Origin: Corynebacterium falsenii
GTDB lineage: Bacteria > Actinomycetota > Actinomycetes > Mycobacteriales > Mycobacteriaceae
DNA length: 64,000 nucleotides
Assembly: GCA_001054945.1 (NCBI GenBank)
Contig: JVKJ01000003.1
Location: 124,001-188,000, forward strand
Direction of reading: 5' to 3'
Below are positions 24,758-33,774 of this stretch, one piece after another. The notes under the pieces are model-generated. The model had not been told where the DNA came from and made no database searches. It saw only the letters and a list, made by a program, of their open reading frames with translations. Made by a program: the position numbers and the translations under genes. How positions within the stretch are numbered: the first letter of the stretch is position 1; each line of letters opens with the position of its first letter.

Positions 24758-26026
24758 ATGATCGACTCCCAGCGCCCAACCCGGCGACTGGCAGATCTGG
24801 GAAACACGCTCACCAAAGCCGTGCTGACCAGGTTCACCGCTCCCCTCAGACCCAACGACTATGCAGGACTCTTCGACCCGCTCCGCGGCCGCGAGATCCG
24901 CGGGCGCATTGTGGACGTGGACCGCCAAGATTCGTTTACCACCATTCGCATAAAGCCAGGCCCTGGCCTGTACGCCCACTTCCAGCCCGGCCAATTCATT
25001 GGCGTGGGACTGCAGATCGATGGGGTGTGGCGGTGGCGGTGCTACTCGCTCACCAACCCGCCGCAGGTCACGGACCCACAGGCGAAGAGGCTGCCGCTGC
25101 GCGACATCGCAATCAGCATCAAACCCGTCCCGGACGGGACCTTCAGTAATCACCTGGCCGATAAGGCGCGGAAAGGGCAGCTCATCCGCTTGACCGCGCC
25201 GGGCGGAGAGTTCTACTTGCCGCAGCCGGTGCCCGACAAGTTGCTGTTCATCACCGCCGGCGCGGGGATCACGCCCGTGATGTCGATGTTGCGCTGGCTG
25301 AAACAGGAATGCGGCGAGCCGAAGCGCGGCGGAGACCGTGCCATCGATGCCACGGGAGTGAGACAACCGGGAGTGGGGCACAACCGCACCCATACCGGCA
25401 ACCACTCGCCGAACCCATCAGGCCAAGCCTGGCCAGACATTATTCACATCCACTCCGAACGCGCCGCCACCCCGTCCGCGCCGTACGGCTACGAACTGCA
25501 CGAGCTCGCCACCCGTGTGCCGAACTACCGCCTCAGCCACTGGAATTCATCGGAACGGGGGCGGCTCGACCCGGATGACATCGCCACGCTCGCGCCCGAT
25601 CTCGAGGACCGCGCCATTTACGCCTGCGGCCCGGGCGAACTGCTCGACTCGATGAAAGAGAAGTTCCCCCACACCATCACCGAGCATTTCTTCACCAACG
25701 CGGGCCGGCGCACCAGCGCTCCGACAGACAGCGGCGCGACACTCGCCACCACCAACCCCCAACCCGGCGGGGACATCGAATTCGGCGACAACGGCCCCAC
25801 CGTCGCCACCAACGGCACCACCACAATTCTGGAAGCCGGCGAATCTGCCGGCCTCCACCTCCCCCACGGATGCCGCATGGGCATCTGCCGCACCTGCATC
25901 ACCACCGTCGAAGCCGGCGCCGCCATCGACCTCCGCGACGGCCACTGCTACGGCGAAGGCGAGCACATCCGCACGTGCTCGTGTGTCCCCGCAGGGCGAG
26001 TGCGGGTGGCGTCCCCAAGGAACTAA
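24758..26026 (+). CDS. Ferredoxin reductase (FAD, NAD(P), 2Fe-2S), desaturase electron donor
   Basis: 422 residues: a ferredoxin-reductase-type FAD domain with RCYSLTN (near residue 95), a nucleotide-binding domain with AGAGITPVMSML and ACGPGELL, and a C-terminal plant-type ferredoxin domain with CRMGICRTC plus a distal Cys (RTCSC). This matches Rv3230c, which passes electrons from NADPH to the stearoyl-CoA desaturase DesA3; the desaturase gene follows 42 bp downstream. ATG 24758 follows AGGA. A hydrophilic His/Asn/Pro-rich insertion (near 205-230) interrupts the nucleotide-binding domain, an oddity shared with other enzymes here. Confidence 0.92.
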   Translation: MIDSQRPTRRLADLGNTLTKAVLTRFTAPLRPNDYAGLFDPLRGREIRGRIVDVDRQDSFTTIRIKPGPGLYAHFQPGQFIGVGLQIDGVWRWRCYSLTNPPQVTDPQAKRLPLRDIAISIKPVPDGTFSNHLADKARKGQLIRLTAPGGEFYLPQPVPDKLLFITAGAGITPVMSMLRWLKQECGEPKRGGDRAIDATGVRQPGVGHNRTHTGNHSPNPSGQAWPDIIHIHSERAATPSAPYGYELHELATRVPNYRLSHWNSSERGRLDPDDIATLAPDLEDRAIYACGPGELLDSMKEKFPHTITEHFFTNAGRRTSAPTDSGATLATTNPQPGGDIEFGDNGPTVATNGTTTILEAGESAGLHLPHGCRMGICRTCITTVEAGAAIDLRDGHCYGEGEHIRTCSCVPAGRVRVASPRN

Positions 26027-26068
26027 CCCCAGCCCACAACCCACCGCGACCAGCCCAGAAAGGCCCTC

Positions 26069-27436
26069 ATGGCAATCCAAGACATTCGCGCATACTCCCA
26101 CCTCACCGACGAAGACATCGAAGAGATCGGCCGTCGCCTGGACGCGATCGAGAGGAAGCACCGCGACTCCCTCGGCGAGCGGGACGCCGCCTATATCCAC
26201 ACCCTGGTTCGCCTCCAGCGCAGCCTGGATCTCGGCGCGCGCGTGGCCACCATCGCCCACCCCGCCTTCCGCCTTCCTGCCGGCGCGGTCCTCGGGCTGG
26301 CGAAGATCCTGGAAAACCTGGAGATCGGGCACAACGTGATGCATGGCCAATGGGATTGGATGAACGATCCGGAGATCCATTCCAGCACGTGGGAGTGGGA
26401 CAACTCCGGCCCCTCCAGCGGGTGGAAGCACACCCACAACGTGAACCACCACACGTACACGAACATCCTCGGGATGGATTCGGACGTGGGGTACGGGACT
26501 TTGCGCGTGACTCGTGACAAGCCGTGGACCCCCGCCACGGCGCTGCAGCCGGTGACGAACGTGCTGCTCGCGTCCCTCTTCCAGTACGCCGTCGCCTTCT
26601 ATGACGTGGAGTTGGTGAAGTTCTTCAAGGGGCGGCAATCATGGGAGGAGACGCGGCCAAAGCTGGCCGAGACCCTTCGGAAGGTGGGGTCGCAGATGGG
26701 GAAGGACTACATCGCGTTTCCGCTGGTCGCAGGGGTTGTCGCGGGGGCGGTGGCAGGGGTGCGCGGCCGGAAACGCGCCGGGCGCGGGGGAGGCCGGAAG
26801 GGGGCCGCGGGGAAGGTCGCCCGGGGATTGATGCGGTTGGTGGGGAAGAAGGGTTCCCTGAGGGATGACGCCATCCACGCGGGGATCCACGCAGCGACGC
26901 GTGCGGGGCAGGCGGCCGTGATGGCCAACCTCATTCGAAATGTGTGGGCTTATGCGTGCATCTTCTGCGGGCACTTTCCGGATGATGTGGAGACCTTCAC
27001 GAAGCGGACGCTGGAGCAGGAGAGCAAGGCCGAATGGTACTTGCGGCAGATGCTGGGGAGCGCGAACTACCGCGGCGGGAAGGTGCTGAGCGTGCTGTCC
27101 GGGAATCTGAACTACCAAATTGAGCATCACCTTTTCCCGGATATGCCGAGCAATCACCTCGCGGAGATTGGGCGCGAGGTGGAGCAGATCGCTGACGAGT
27201 TTGGGTTGCCGTACAACGTGGATAGCTTCCCGGCGCAATTTCTGCAGGTGCAGAAGACGATTCTGAAACTGACGCTGCCGAATTCTCTGCTGCGCGCAGA
27301 GAAGGACAATGCCCCGGAGGTGCGGGCCGATGCGGTGTGGGAAAAGCACCCGGAGGTGGCGCGGTCGACGGGGAACCGGCAGTTGCGGGAGGGGCTGGCG
27401 AGGCTGAAGGCGCTGCGGCCGCGGGTGTTGGCGTAG
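26069..27436 (+). CDS. Membrane fatty acid desaturase (DesA3-like)
   Basis: 455 residues. The three histidine boxes of acyl-CoA desaturases are present: HNVMHGQWDW (near residue 90), HTHNVNHHTY (near 122) and QIEHHLFP (near 350). These bind the di-iron centre that inserts a double bond into long-chain acyl-CoA. In M. tuberculosis DesA3 (Rv3229c) works with Rv3230c; the same pair is seen here. Between boxes 2 and 3 there is a basic Arg/Gly/Lys-rich insertion (near 230-262). AGAAAGG precedes the ATG. The inverted-repeat element follows the stop by 5 bp. Confidence 0.93.
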   Translation: MAIQDIRAYSHLTDEDIEEIGRRLDAIERKHRDSLGERDAAYIHTLVRLQRSLDLGARVATIAHPAFRLPAGAVLGLAKILENLEIGHNVMHGQWDWMNDPEIHSSTWEWDNSGPSSGWKHTHNVNHHTYTNILGMDSDVGYGTLRVTRDKPWTPATALQPVTNVLLASLFQYAVAFYDVELVKFFKGRQSWEETRPKLAETLRKVGSQMGKDYIAFPLVAGVVAGAVAGVRGRKRAGRGGGRKGAAGKVARGLMRLVGKKGSLRDDAIHAGIHAATRAGQAAVMANLIRNVWAYACIFCGHFPDDVETFTKRTLEQESKAEWYLRQMLGSANYRGGKVLSVLSGNLNYQIEHHLFPDMPSNHLAEIGREVEQIADEFGLPYNVDSFPAQFLQVQKTILKLTLPNSLLRAEKDNAPEVRADAVWEKHPEVARSTGNRQLREGLARLKALRPRVLA

Positions 27437-27441
27437 GGTGC

Positions 27442-27519
27442 CTTCCGCGATGTGACATGCCCCCGGTGTTTCCGCAGGTCGGCGGCCGGGTTTTTGGGCG
27501 GGATGTCGAATCGCGGAAG
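27442..27519. repeat. 78-bp inverted-repeat element, copy 3
   Basis: Left arm CTTCCGCGATGTGACAT (27442-27458), right arm ATGTCGAATCGCGGAAG (27503-27519), 44-bp spacer. It fills almost the whole gap between the convergent desaturase and DUF4442 genes. Confidence 0.82.
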
Positions 27520-27520
27520 G

Positions 27521-28297
27521 TTACCGCTGGAGGAAGCGGTCCGGCACGCCGAGCTGACGGAGATCCTCGGGGGATGTTGCCTTCTTTTCCATCGCAGCAT
27601 CAACCACGTGTGACATTTGCTGCTCCGGGTTGGGGATGCGGCGCTGCTCGCTCATCAGCGTGGTGAGGGTGGCTGGGTCGTCGCGGAAGCAATGCCACAC
27701 CACGGCGGTCGCCAGCGATTCGAGCACCATGCCCCGCGCGACCTTGGCTTGCTGCGGTTCCGGTGCGCGCGTCGCTCCCTTTCGAGGCCGGACGTGCAGG
27801 TCCTGCTGGCCGATCCCGACCACGCTGCCGTCCCGGTTCTTAATGACGGATGTGTATGGAACGTTGCAGTATCCGTCCTCGGCCACGCTGTCGCGGATGA
27901 ACGACAACAGCTCATCGCTCACTTCGACCTCAAGGGTAGCGCCCGGGCGACCAGGGGAGATGAACTGAAAACTGCCGGTGCGGGTCCATGCTTCGAAATC
28001 CGTGCCCATGCGCCGCATCACCAGGGTGCCGAAGAGGACGTCGGTCATGGAGAACAGCGTTCCTCCGAAAGCGGCGCCGTGCATATTCTGATTCCACCAG
28101 CGCAGGTTGAGGGTCAGAGTCCCGTGTGACCAGTCATCCGAAATGTGGGAGATCTTGATCCCAGAACCGAGCAGTGGGCCCCACGCGTTGAAAAATCGCC
28201 GAGCGGCATTGGGGTGCGCGAACAACGTCGTCACGACTTTTTGCGGGTCGACCAGGGATGTCAGGGACTTCTGGAGCTTTCGAATGGGGAGGTTCAC
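27521..28297 (-). CDS. DUF4442 hotdog-fold protein, putative thioesterase
   Basis: 258 residues. The N-terminal two thirds resemble DUF4442/PaaI-like hotdog proteins: LNLRWWNQNMHGAAFGGTLFSMTD and FQFISPGRPGATLEVEV correspond to the central helix and strands. Such proteins often hydrolyse acyl-CoA or acyl-ACP thioesters. The gene converges on the desaturase, consistent with lipid metabolism. The C-terminal 90 residues are family-atypical. The start is GTG 28297 without a clear ribosome-binding site, so a leaderless message or a downstream start is possible. Substrate unknown. Confidence 0.75.
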   Translation of the reverse strand: MNLPIRKLQKSLTSLVDPQKVVTTLFAHPNAARRFFNAWGPLLGSGIKISHISDDWSHGTLTLNLRWWNQNMHGAAFGGTLFSMTDVLFGTLVMRRMGTDFEAWTRTGSFQFISPGRPGATLEVEVSDELLSFIRDSVAEDGYCNVPYTSVIKNRDGSVVGIGQQDLHVRPRKGATRAPEPQQAKVARGMVLESLATAVVWHCFRDDPATLTTLMSEQRRIPNPEQQMSHVVDAAMEKKATSPEDLRQLGVPDRFLQR

Positions 28298-28667
28298 ACG
28301 GACTATTGTTGCACGCGGTCGACCGAGGAGTGGGGGGATGGGACGCCGACGCGAGCAGCTGGCAGCCGTCTGTTGGCAATGTCAGCAGGCAGCGTGTGCT
28401 GGCAGCGCCTACTGGCAGCGTCTGCGGATGGCCGTCCTTGCTGAAGCTCCCCGCGTGGCTGAAGGTCCCCGCGTGGCCGCTATGCCGCTGAAAGCCTGGG
28501 GCACGGCAGGGCGATGTTCCGAGACATGCAGGTGGGAGCGCAGCAGCTTTCCATTACCCACCCCGTTACGCTCGCGACTTTCGCCGCCGTGCTCATGCGT
28601 GCGCCCACAACCCACCTCGACCTGGGACGTGTGGACACGCTAGCTAGACGGGTCTACTCTGTGCACA
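28298..28667. other. Divergent intergenic region upstream of the potassium transport pair
   Basis: 370 bp with small direct repeats such as CTGGCAGCG (28375-28430) and GCTGAAG(C/G)TCCCCGCGTGG (28440-28480). Open frames here lack ribosome-binding sites. A promoter for the transporter must lie near 28640. Confidence 0.4.
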
Positions 28668-30029
28668 GTGATTAAACACTTTCAGCAACACAAGCTGCGA
28701 CCTGCGCAGATGGTTGCCGTGGGTTTCGCCACTCTCATCATCCTGGGCGGGTTAGTTCTCACCCTCCCGATCAGTTCCGCGGACGGGTCGGTCACGCCCG
28801 TGCTCTCCGCGATGTTCACTTCGGCCTCCGCCGTCTCGCTTACGGGCCTCATCGTTGAGGACGCCGGCACGCACTGGAGCGAATTCGGTCACGCCACGAT
28901 TTTGGCGCTCATTCAGATGGGCGGTCTGGGCATCATGTCCCTGACGTCCCTCGCCGGCATGGCGCTGACGGGCAAGCTGAGCCTCAGGACCCGCCTCAAC
29001 ACCGCCGCGGAAGGACGCGCCCAGTCCGCCGGCGATGTTCGCCGGACCGTCATCGCCACGCTGTTGCTGACCGTGGTTGTCGAGCTTTGCGCCGCCGTCA
29101 TTCTTTTTTGCCGATTCTTCTTCCACTACGGCATGGGCTTCGGTAAGGCAGCGTGGTGGGGGCTGTTTCATGCGGTCTCCGGCTTCAACAACGCTGGTTT
29201 CGGCATGCGGCAAGACAGCCTCATGACCTGGGTTGGAGACGGTTGGATCGTCCTGACCCTCGGTGCAGCACTGGTCATCGGCGGTATGGGCTTCCCTGTG
29301 TGGGCAGACCTCTTCCGCCACCGCCCCCGCCGGGACTCGCGCTTGCGACTGAGCACTCCGCTGATGATCACCACGAAAGTGACCCTCGTCGGCACCGCCG
29401 TCCTCATCGTGCTCGGCGTGTTGCTGGTTGCACTGGGCGAATGGAACGGGGCCATGGAAGGAATGCCGACCCACGACAAGATTCTCGGGTCGATTTTCCA
29501 GGGTGTTACGCCCCGTACCGCGGGTTTCAATTCCCTGGACTATGGCCAATTCCACCCCACCACGCTGATGGGCACGGACATTCTGATGATCATCGGCGGT
29601 GGCTCGGCCGGTACCGCCGGTGGTATCAAGATGACCACCTGTGCTGTCCTCGTTGCCGCGATCATTGCCGAATTCCGTGGCGAAAAGTCCTCCGTGTTGT
29701 GGGGGCGCCGCCTCGACCACACGGTGGTCCGCCAGGCTCTGACGGTCGCCACCCTGGGAATCAGCGTGGTCGTGGTGACCATCGGCGCGATCCAGGTTTT
29801 CGATCCGCAGTTCACCTCCGATCGCATCACCTTCGAGGTCATCAGTGCCTTCGCCACCGTGGGCCTCACGACGGGCATCACGCCCGCCCTTTCCGCACCT
29901 TCCCAGATCTTGCTCATACTGGTGATGTATCTCGGACGCATCGGTCCCATCACCCTCGTGACCGCACTCGCCCTCCGAAACACTCAGAGGCGCTACGAAC
30001 TCCCCACTGAAAGGCCCTACATTGGATAA
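28668..30029 (+). CDS. KtrB/TrkH-type potassium channel subunit
   Basis: 453 residues with eight to ten membrane helices arranged as four M1-P-M2 repeats. Selectivity-filter loops are recognisable: SLTGL (near 62), SGFNNAGF (near 180), TAGFNS (near 285) and a later TVGLTTGI. KtrB/TrkH proteins conduct K+ under control of a cytoplasmic RCK subunit, encoded here by the next gene, which overlaps by 8 bp. The start is GTG 28668. Length and loop pattern fit KtrB better than the longer TrkH proteins. Confidence 0.92.
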   Translation: MIKHFQQHKLRPAQMVAVGFATLIILGGLVLTLPISSADGSVTPVLSAMFTSASAVSLTGLIVEDAGTHWSEFGHATILALIQMGGLGIMSLTSLAGMALTGKLSLRTRLNTAAEGRAQSAGDVRRTVIATLLLTVVVELCAAVILFCRFFFHYGMGFGKAAWWGLFHAVSGFNNAGFGMRQDSLMTWVGDGWIVLTLGAALVIGGMGFPVWADLFRHRPRRDSRLRLSTPLMITTKVTLVGTAVLIVLGVLLVALGEWNGAMEGMPTHDKILGSIFQGVTPRTAGFNSLDYGQFHPTTLMGTDILMIIGGGSAGTAGGIKMTTCAVLVAAIIAEFRGEKSSVLWGRRLDHTVVRQALTVATLGISVVVVTIGAIQVFDPQFTSDRITFEVISAFATVGLTTGITPALSAPSQILLILVMYLGRIGPITLVTALALRNTQRRYELPTERPYIG

Positions 30030-30735
30030 GTTCAGCTACTTCCGTCGCCCACACCGTCTGCCCGCCGTCAACGAACGCGCCCGCATTCACCTGCCCCCCG
30101 TAGCAGTCTTGGGGCTGGGCCGTTTCGGCATGGGTGTCTCCCTAGAACTGGCGAAGCACGGCGTGGAGGTGCTCGGCGTCGATGGAGACGAGAAGATGGT
30201 CCAGGAGTGCGCCCCGCTGCTCACCCAGACGGTCACCGCAGACTGCACCGACATGGAAACCCTGAAGCAATTGGGTATTGATCAGATGCAGTATGTGGTT
30301 CTCGGAATCGGAACGGATCTGGAATCGAGCATCTTGGTGGCGTCCAACCTGGTGGACCTGGAGATCCCACACATCTGGGCGAAGGCTGATTCCGATGCCC
30401 ACGCGAAGATCCTTTCGAGAATGGGCATCGATCACGTGGTGCGACCGGAACTGGACACCGGGCGGCGCGTGGCGCACCTGCTCGGTGGGAGCTTCCAGGA
30501 CTTCACCGCGTTTGCCGAGGACCTGGGGATGGTGAAGATGCCGCCGCCGCGCGCGCTCGTGGACTCCAACTGCGATGGGGATTCCCTGATGGGGAAGTAC
30601 GGGCTTTACGTGGCCTCCATCCACTACGAGGACGACGGTTGGGGACCGTGGGACGAGGAGCGCCGCTTCAACGGGGCGGACATGGTGGTGTTCGCTGGCG
30701 CGCTGGCTTCCCTGGAGGCGTTTGCGCGGCGATAA
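30022..30735 (+). CDS. KtrA/TrkA-type RCK regulatory subunit
   Basis: 237 residues. The RCK_N Rossmann core VAVLGLGRFGMGVSLEL begins near residue 28, with VDGDE at the end of strand 2 and VVLGIGTD further on. It binds ATP/ADP or NAD and gates the K+ channel. The start is TTG 30022, overlapping ktrB by 8 bp, which implies translational coupling. The RCK_C domain is reduced to about 80 residues. The stop codon lies inside the first copy of a 26-bp tandem repeat. Confidence 0.9.
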   Translation: MDKFSYFRRPHRLPAVNERARIHLPPVAVLGLGRFGMGVSLELAKHGVEVLGVDGDEKMVQECAPLLTQTVTADCTDMETLKQLGIDQMQYVVLGIGTDLESSILVASNLVDLEIPHIWAKADSDAHAKILSRMGIDHVVRPELDTGRRVAHLLGGSFQDFTAFAEDLGMVKMPPPRALVDSNCDGDSLMGKYGLYVASIHYEDDGWGPWDEERRFNGADMVVFAGALASLEAFARR

Positions 30736-30777
30736 TGTCACCCTCCCGGGTGCGGCGATGATGTCACCCTCCCGGGT
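30726..30777. repeat. 26-bp tandem duplication over the ktrA stop codon
   Basis: Two adjacent copies of a 26-bp unit (30726-30751 and 30752-30777) differ at one base (ataatg against atgatg). Each contains CCCTCCCGGG. The first includes the TAA stop. Confidence 0.85.
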
Positions 30778-30861
30778 GTTGCGGTGCGGCGCTCGGGCGG
30801 GGGAGGCGCCCCGACGGGGCGCACTGTCGTGTGATTATGCGGTCGTGTGGGGGTGCCGTTA

Positions 30862-30867
30862 TATAGT
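30862..30867 (+). promoter_or_regulatory. -10 element for a leaderless GT87 transcript
   Basis: TATAGT ends 6 bp before the ATG at 30874, and no Shine-Dalgarno sequence is present. The spacing predicts transcription starting at or next to the start codon. Confidence 0.45.
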
Positions 30868-30873
30868 TCCTCC

Positions 30874-32181
30874 ATGCTTTCACCCTCCGAAGAGTCCAGC
30901 TCCGCGACCGGTCGGCCGGTGACCACCTCGTGGGCGTCGGCGGAGCGCGGCCGAACCGTGCCCCCGTGGCTTCCGCCGGTGGTCGCGGCACTGGGAGCCA
31001 TCGCGCTCCTGGTGTGCCTGGGGCGCGAGATCTCCCATGTGCTGGGGGATTACCTGCTTGACGTGGGGGTGTTCCGCGATGCTGGTGCGGCTCTCCTGCA
31101 CGGCGAACCGCTGTATTCGAAGGATTTTCCCACTCGCTCCGGCTTCCGCTTCATTTATCCGCCTTTCGCCGCCCTGCTCTTCGCCCCGCTGGCGGTCCTT
31201 CCGGAGCAGCTGATGGAGTTCCTGTGGACCCTTGCCTCCGTGGCGGCGGTCTTCGGCACCATGGGCATGGCTGTGCGGCGGTTGGAGCTGCGCCCGTGGT
31301 GGATGTGGGCCGTGGGGCTGACAGGCGCCGCGGTGTGGCTGGAGCCCATCCGCGCGCACCTCATGTACGGCCAGATCAACATCTTCCTCATCTTGATCGT
31401 GGCCGCCGACATTTTCGGTTTCATGCCTCGGAAACTGCGCGGCCTGGGGATCGGCGTGGCCGCTGGCATCAAGATCACGCCCGCGGCATATGCCGTGGTT
31501 TTCTTGGCGCGCAGGGATTGGGCGTCGGTTGCCCGATCCTGTGGATTCTTCCTGCTCACGGCGGTGATCGGCTTTCTCGTTCGCGCTCAGGAGTCCTGGT
31601 ACTACTGGACGGTGGAATTTTTCCGCTCGGATCGTGGCGGGCCGCCTCCGTACCCACCGAACCAGGCTCTGACTGGGTTGCTGACACGCGCCGGTATGTC
31701 GAGCGACCTCGCAACAACCATCATGGGACCCGGGTTCTTGGTCATCGCCGCGCTATCCGTGTGGGGTGCGTTCCGCCTGGAACGAGCTGGGCACCACACC
31801 GCCAGTTTCCTGCTGGTGATTCTGGGCATTTGCATCGCCAACCCGATTGCCGTGACGCACCACTGGTCCGGAATTGTGGTGGCCATTCCGCTGTTCGCTG
31901 TCCTGGTCCTTCGCCTGGAGGAATTTCCGCTGCGCACCCCGCTGACGGTCGCCGTGGGTGCGTTGTTGCTGGCCAACGTCCTGGGCCTGCACTCCCTCTA
32001 CCCCGACGAACAGAAGACCTTCACTTTCGAGCCCGTGAAGTGGTTGCTGGGTAACTCCCAGGGGCTCACGGGGATCGCGCTGTTCGTTGTGTTGTTGCTG
32101 GTGGCTGCCCGGTCTCAGATGTTTTCCGGACGCCACCCCCTAGCCCTCGCCTCGTCCGACCCCGCCAGCGACAAGTCATGA
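30874..32181 (+). CDS. GT87-family (DUF2029) mannosyltransferase
   Basis: 435 residues with about ten membrane helices. DVGVFRDAGAALLHGEPLY near residues 55-75 holds the conserved acidic residues of the GT-C catalytic loop; MYGQINIFL and AAGIKITPA are DUF2029 hallmarks. Family members use polyprenyl-phosphomannose to add alpha-1,2 mannose to lipomannan or arabinan-type glycans outside the membrane. The ATG at 30874 is favoured by the TATAGT upstream. The next gene overlaps by 4 bp, so the mannosyltransferase and the lipoprotein nuclease are one operon. Confidence 0.88.
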   Translation: MLSPSEESSSATGRPVTTSWASAERGRTVPPWLPPVVAALGAIALLVCLGREISHVLGDYLLDVGVFRDAGAALLHGEPLYSKDFPTRSGFRFIYPPFAALLFAPLAVLPEQLMEFLWTLASVAAVFGTMGMAVRRLELRPWWMWAVGLTGAAVWLEPIRAHLMYGQINIFLILIVAADIFGFMPRKLRGLGIGVAAGIKITPAAYAVVFLARRDWASVARSCGFFLLTAVIGFLVRAQESWYYWTVEFFRSDRGGPPPYPPNQALTGLLTRAGMSSDLATTIMGPGFLVIAALSVWGAFRLERAGHHTASFLLVILGICIANPIAVTHHWSGIVVAIPLFAVLVLRLEEFPLRTPLTVAVGALLLANVLGLHSLYPDEQKTFTFEPVKWLLGNSQGLTGIALFVVLLLVAARSQMFSGRHPLALASSDPASDKS

Positions 32182-33056
32182 GCCGACGCAAGCACGGGGC
32201 CACGGCGGCGTTGGCCGCGCTGGCGATTAGTGGGCTGCTGAGCGGGTGCGGCGCTGGGCTCCCGCAGCCTCAGCAGGGAAATGCGGGAGCATCGGGGAAC
32301 GGGTCGGCAGGAATCGGGGCGGCCGCGGGTCACCACGCCCCGATACCCGGATATGATGGCGTCCCCTCAGCTGGCGCCGATCAGCCTGACGGCCAGTCAC
32401 CTCCGCCGGCCGGGCCGCCGCCCATCGCGCCTAGTGGTGAGCCCAACTCTGCGCCTGGCCAGGCGGCCCCGCCTCCAGCGGTACCCCCGGGAGCGGCGGG
32501 GGAGTACCAGCGCGCCCTCGATGAGCTGAATACCCTGCCTGTGAAGGGGCGTGCGCCGAAGACGGGATATTCGAGAACACAATTCGGCCAGAGGTGGCGG
32601 GACATCGATCGCAACGGGTGCGATCAGCGCAACGATATTCTGGCTCGCGATCTCACCAATGTCGTGGCGCCCCAGGGTTGCAAGGTGGTGAGCGGCACCC
32701 TGCAGGATCCGTATACGGGCCGCACCATCGAGTTTCATCGTGGGCAGGGCACCAGCGAGTTGGTGCAGATCGATCACGTGGTTGCGCTGTCTGACGCGTG
32801 GCAAAAGGGCGCGCAGCAGCTCAGCCCGGAGGAGCGCGAGCAGCTCGCGAACGACCCGCAGAACCTCTTGGCGGTGGATGGACCGACCAATATGAAGAAA
32901 GGCGACGGCGATGCCGCCACGTGGCTGCCGCCGAACAAGGCGTTCAGATGCGCCTATGTGTCCAAGCAGGTGCAGGTCAAGACCGCGTACCGCCTGTGGA
33001 TCACGCCCGCGGAGAAGGATGCCATCGCCGGTGTACTCGGCGGCTGTGCCGGCTAG
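32178..33056 (+). CDS. Lipoprotein HNH-type nuclease (DUF1524-like)
   Basis: 292 residues. An N-terminal signal with lipobox LSGC (Cys near 25) is followed by a Pro/Gly/Ala-rich linker to about residue 110. The C-terminal domain contains IDHVVALSDAW and DPQNLLAVDGPTNMKKGD, the His and Asn pattern of the HNH/beta-beta-alpha-metal fold of DUF1524-type secreted nucleases. Four Cys residues may form two disulfides outside the cell. The start overlaps the GT87 gene by 4 bp (ATGA). Roles in nutrient acquisition from extracellular DNA are proposed for such proteins; activity here is inferred. Confidence 0.85.
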   Translation: MSRRKHGATAALAALAISGLLSGCGAGLPQPQQGNAGASGNGSAGIGAAAGHHAPIPGYDGVPSAGADQPDGQSPPPAGPPPIAPSGEPNSAPGQAAPPPAVPPGAAGEYQRALDELNTLPVKGRAPKTGYSRTQFGQRWRDIDRNGCDQRNDILARDLTNVVAPQGCKVVSGTLQDPYTGRTIEFHRGQGTSELVQIDHVVALSDAWQKGAQQLSPEEREQLANDPQNLLAVDGPTNMKKGDGDAATWLPPNKAFRCAYVSKQVQVKTAYRLWITPAEKDAIAGVLGGCAG

Positions 33057-33197
33057 GCGCCCAGCTCCATCGCTTGAGGCTCCACCGAGTTCAGCTCGAC
33101 CATTCACAGCTCCATCGTCTCCACCTCCATCGCTTGGCAGCAGGGAAATGGCATAGCGCGGGCCACTCGTGGGTGAACGGCCGGATAGGCAGGGTAG

Positions 33198-33713
33198 CTA
33201 GTCGTGTTGAGCGCTCATGTCCGCAGCCCACGCATCGACTCGCCGAGCGGATTCCTCATCACTGAGGTCCTCGACACGGGTCATGACCGACCATCGGATT
33301 CCGAATGGATCGCGGATGCTCCCAAAGCGGTCACCCGAGACGAAGCCGACGACAGGTTCGCGCAGCACAGCACCGCGAGCGACGGCGGTCTCGACCACGT
33401 GGTCCACATCGGTCACGTAGACGCCCAGCGAGAACTGCACGTCTTCAGCCTCCGGGTCCAGCGCACGCAGATGATAGGCCTCCTGCGCAGCGCCCAATTG
33501 CAAACGACCACATCCGAAATCGAGCTCAGCGTGGGCAATGACCCCGCCCATGTCGGTGGAGTTGATGAGACGGGCACCGAACACCTCGGTGTAGAAGTCA
33601 ATCGCAGATTTCGGATCCACCAAGGCTACGAACGGGGTCAGGCTGGAAAAGCTCTTCGGGCGACCGTTGTCGGTGTACTCACCGTTGGCAGGGGCAGTGG
33701 GAGAAGATGTCAT
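33198..33713 (-). CDS. VOC-superfamily (glyoxalase-like) protein
   Basis: 171 residues with two beta-alpha-beta-beta-beta modules: FVALVDPKSAIDFYTEVFGA begins the first, and VQFSLGVYVTDVDHVVETAVARGA, followed by DRFGSIRDPFGIRW, forms the second. This is the PhnB/glyoxalase layout; many members are of unknown function. The ATG at 33713 has AAGGTGGAG upstream and is preferred to the ATG at 33731, which lacks a site. The gene stands alone between the nuclease and the alkyladenine glycosylase genes. Confidence 0.85.
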   Translation of the reverse strand: MTSSPTAPANGEYTDNGRPKSFSSLTPFVALVDPKSAIDFYTEVFGARLINSTDMGGVIAHAELDFGCGRLQLGAAQEAYHLRALDPEAEDVQFSLGVYVTDVDHVVETAVARGAVLREPVVGFVSGDRFGSIRDPFGIRWSVMTRVEDLSDEESARRVDAWAADMSAQHD

Positions 33714-33774
33714 GTTCTCCACCTTAGACATCGCAGCAGGTGGCTCACTGGTGACTTCTTACAGGTTTCCCCGC

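Noticed and set aside
28107-28643. Plus-strand frame across the DUF4442 start region
   Set aside because: No ribosome-binding site, overlaps a conserved gene, and ends in low-complexity intergenic DNA.
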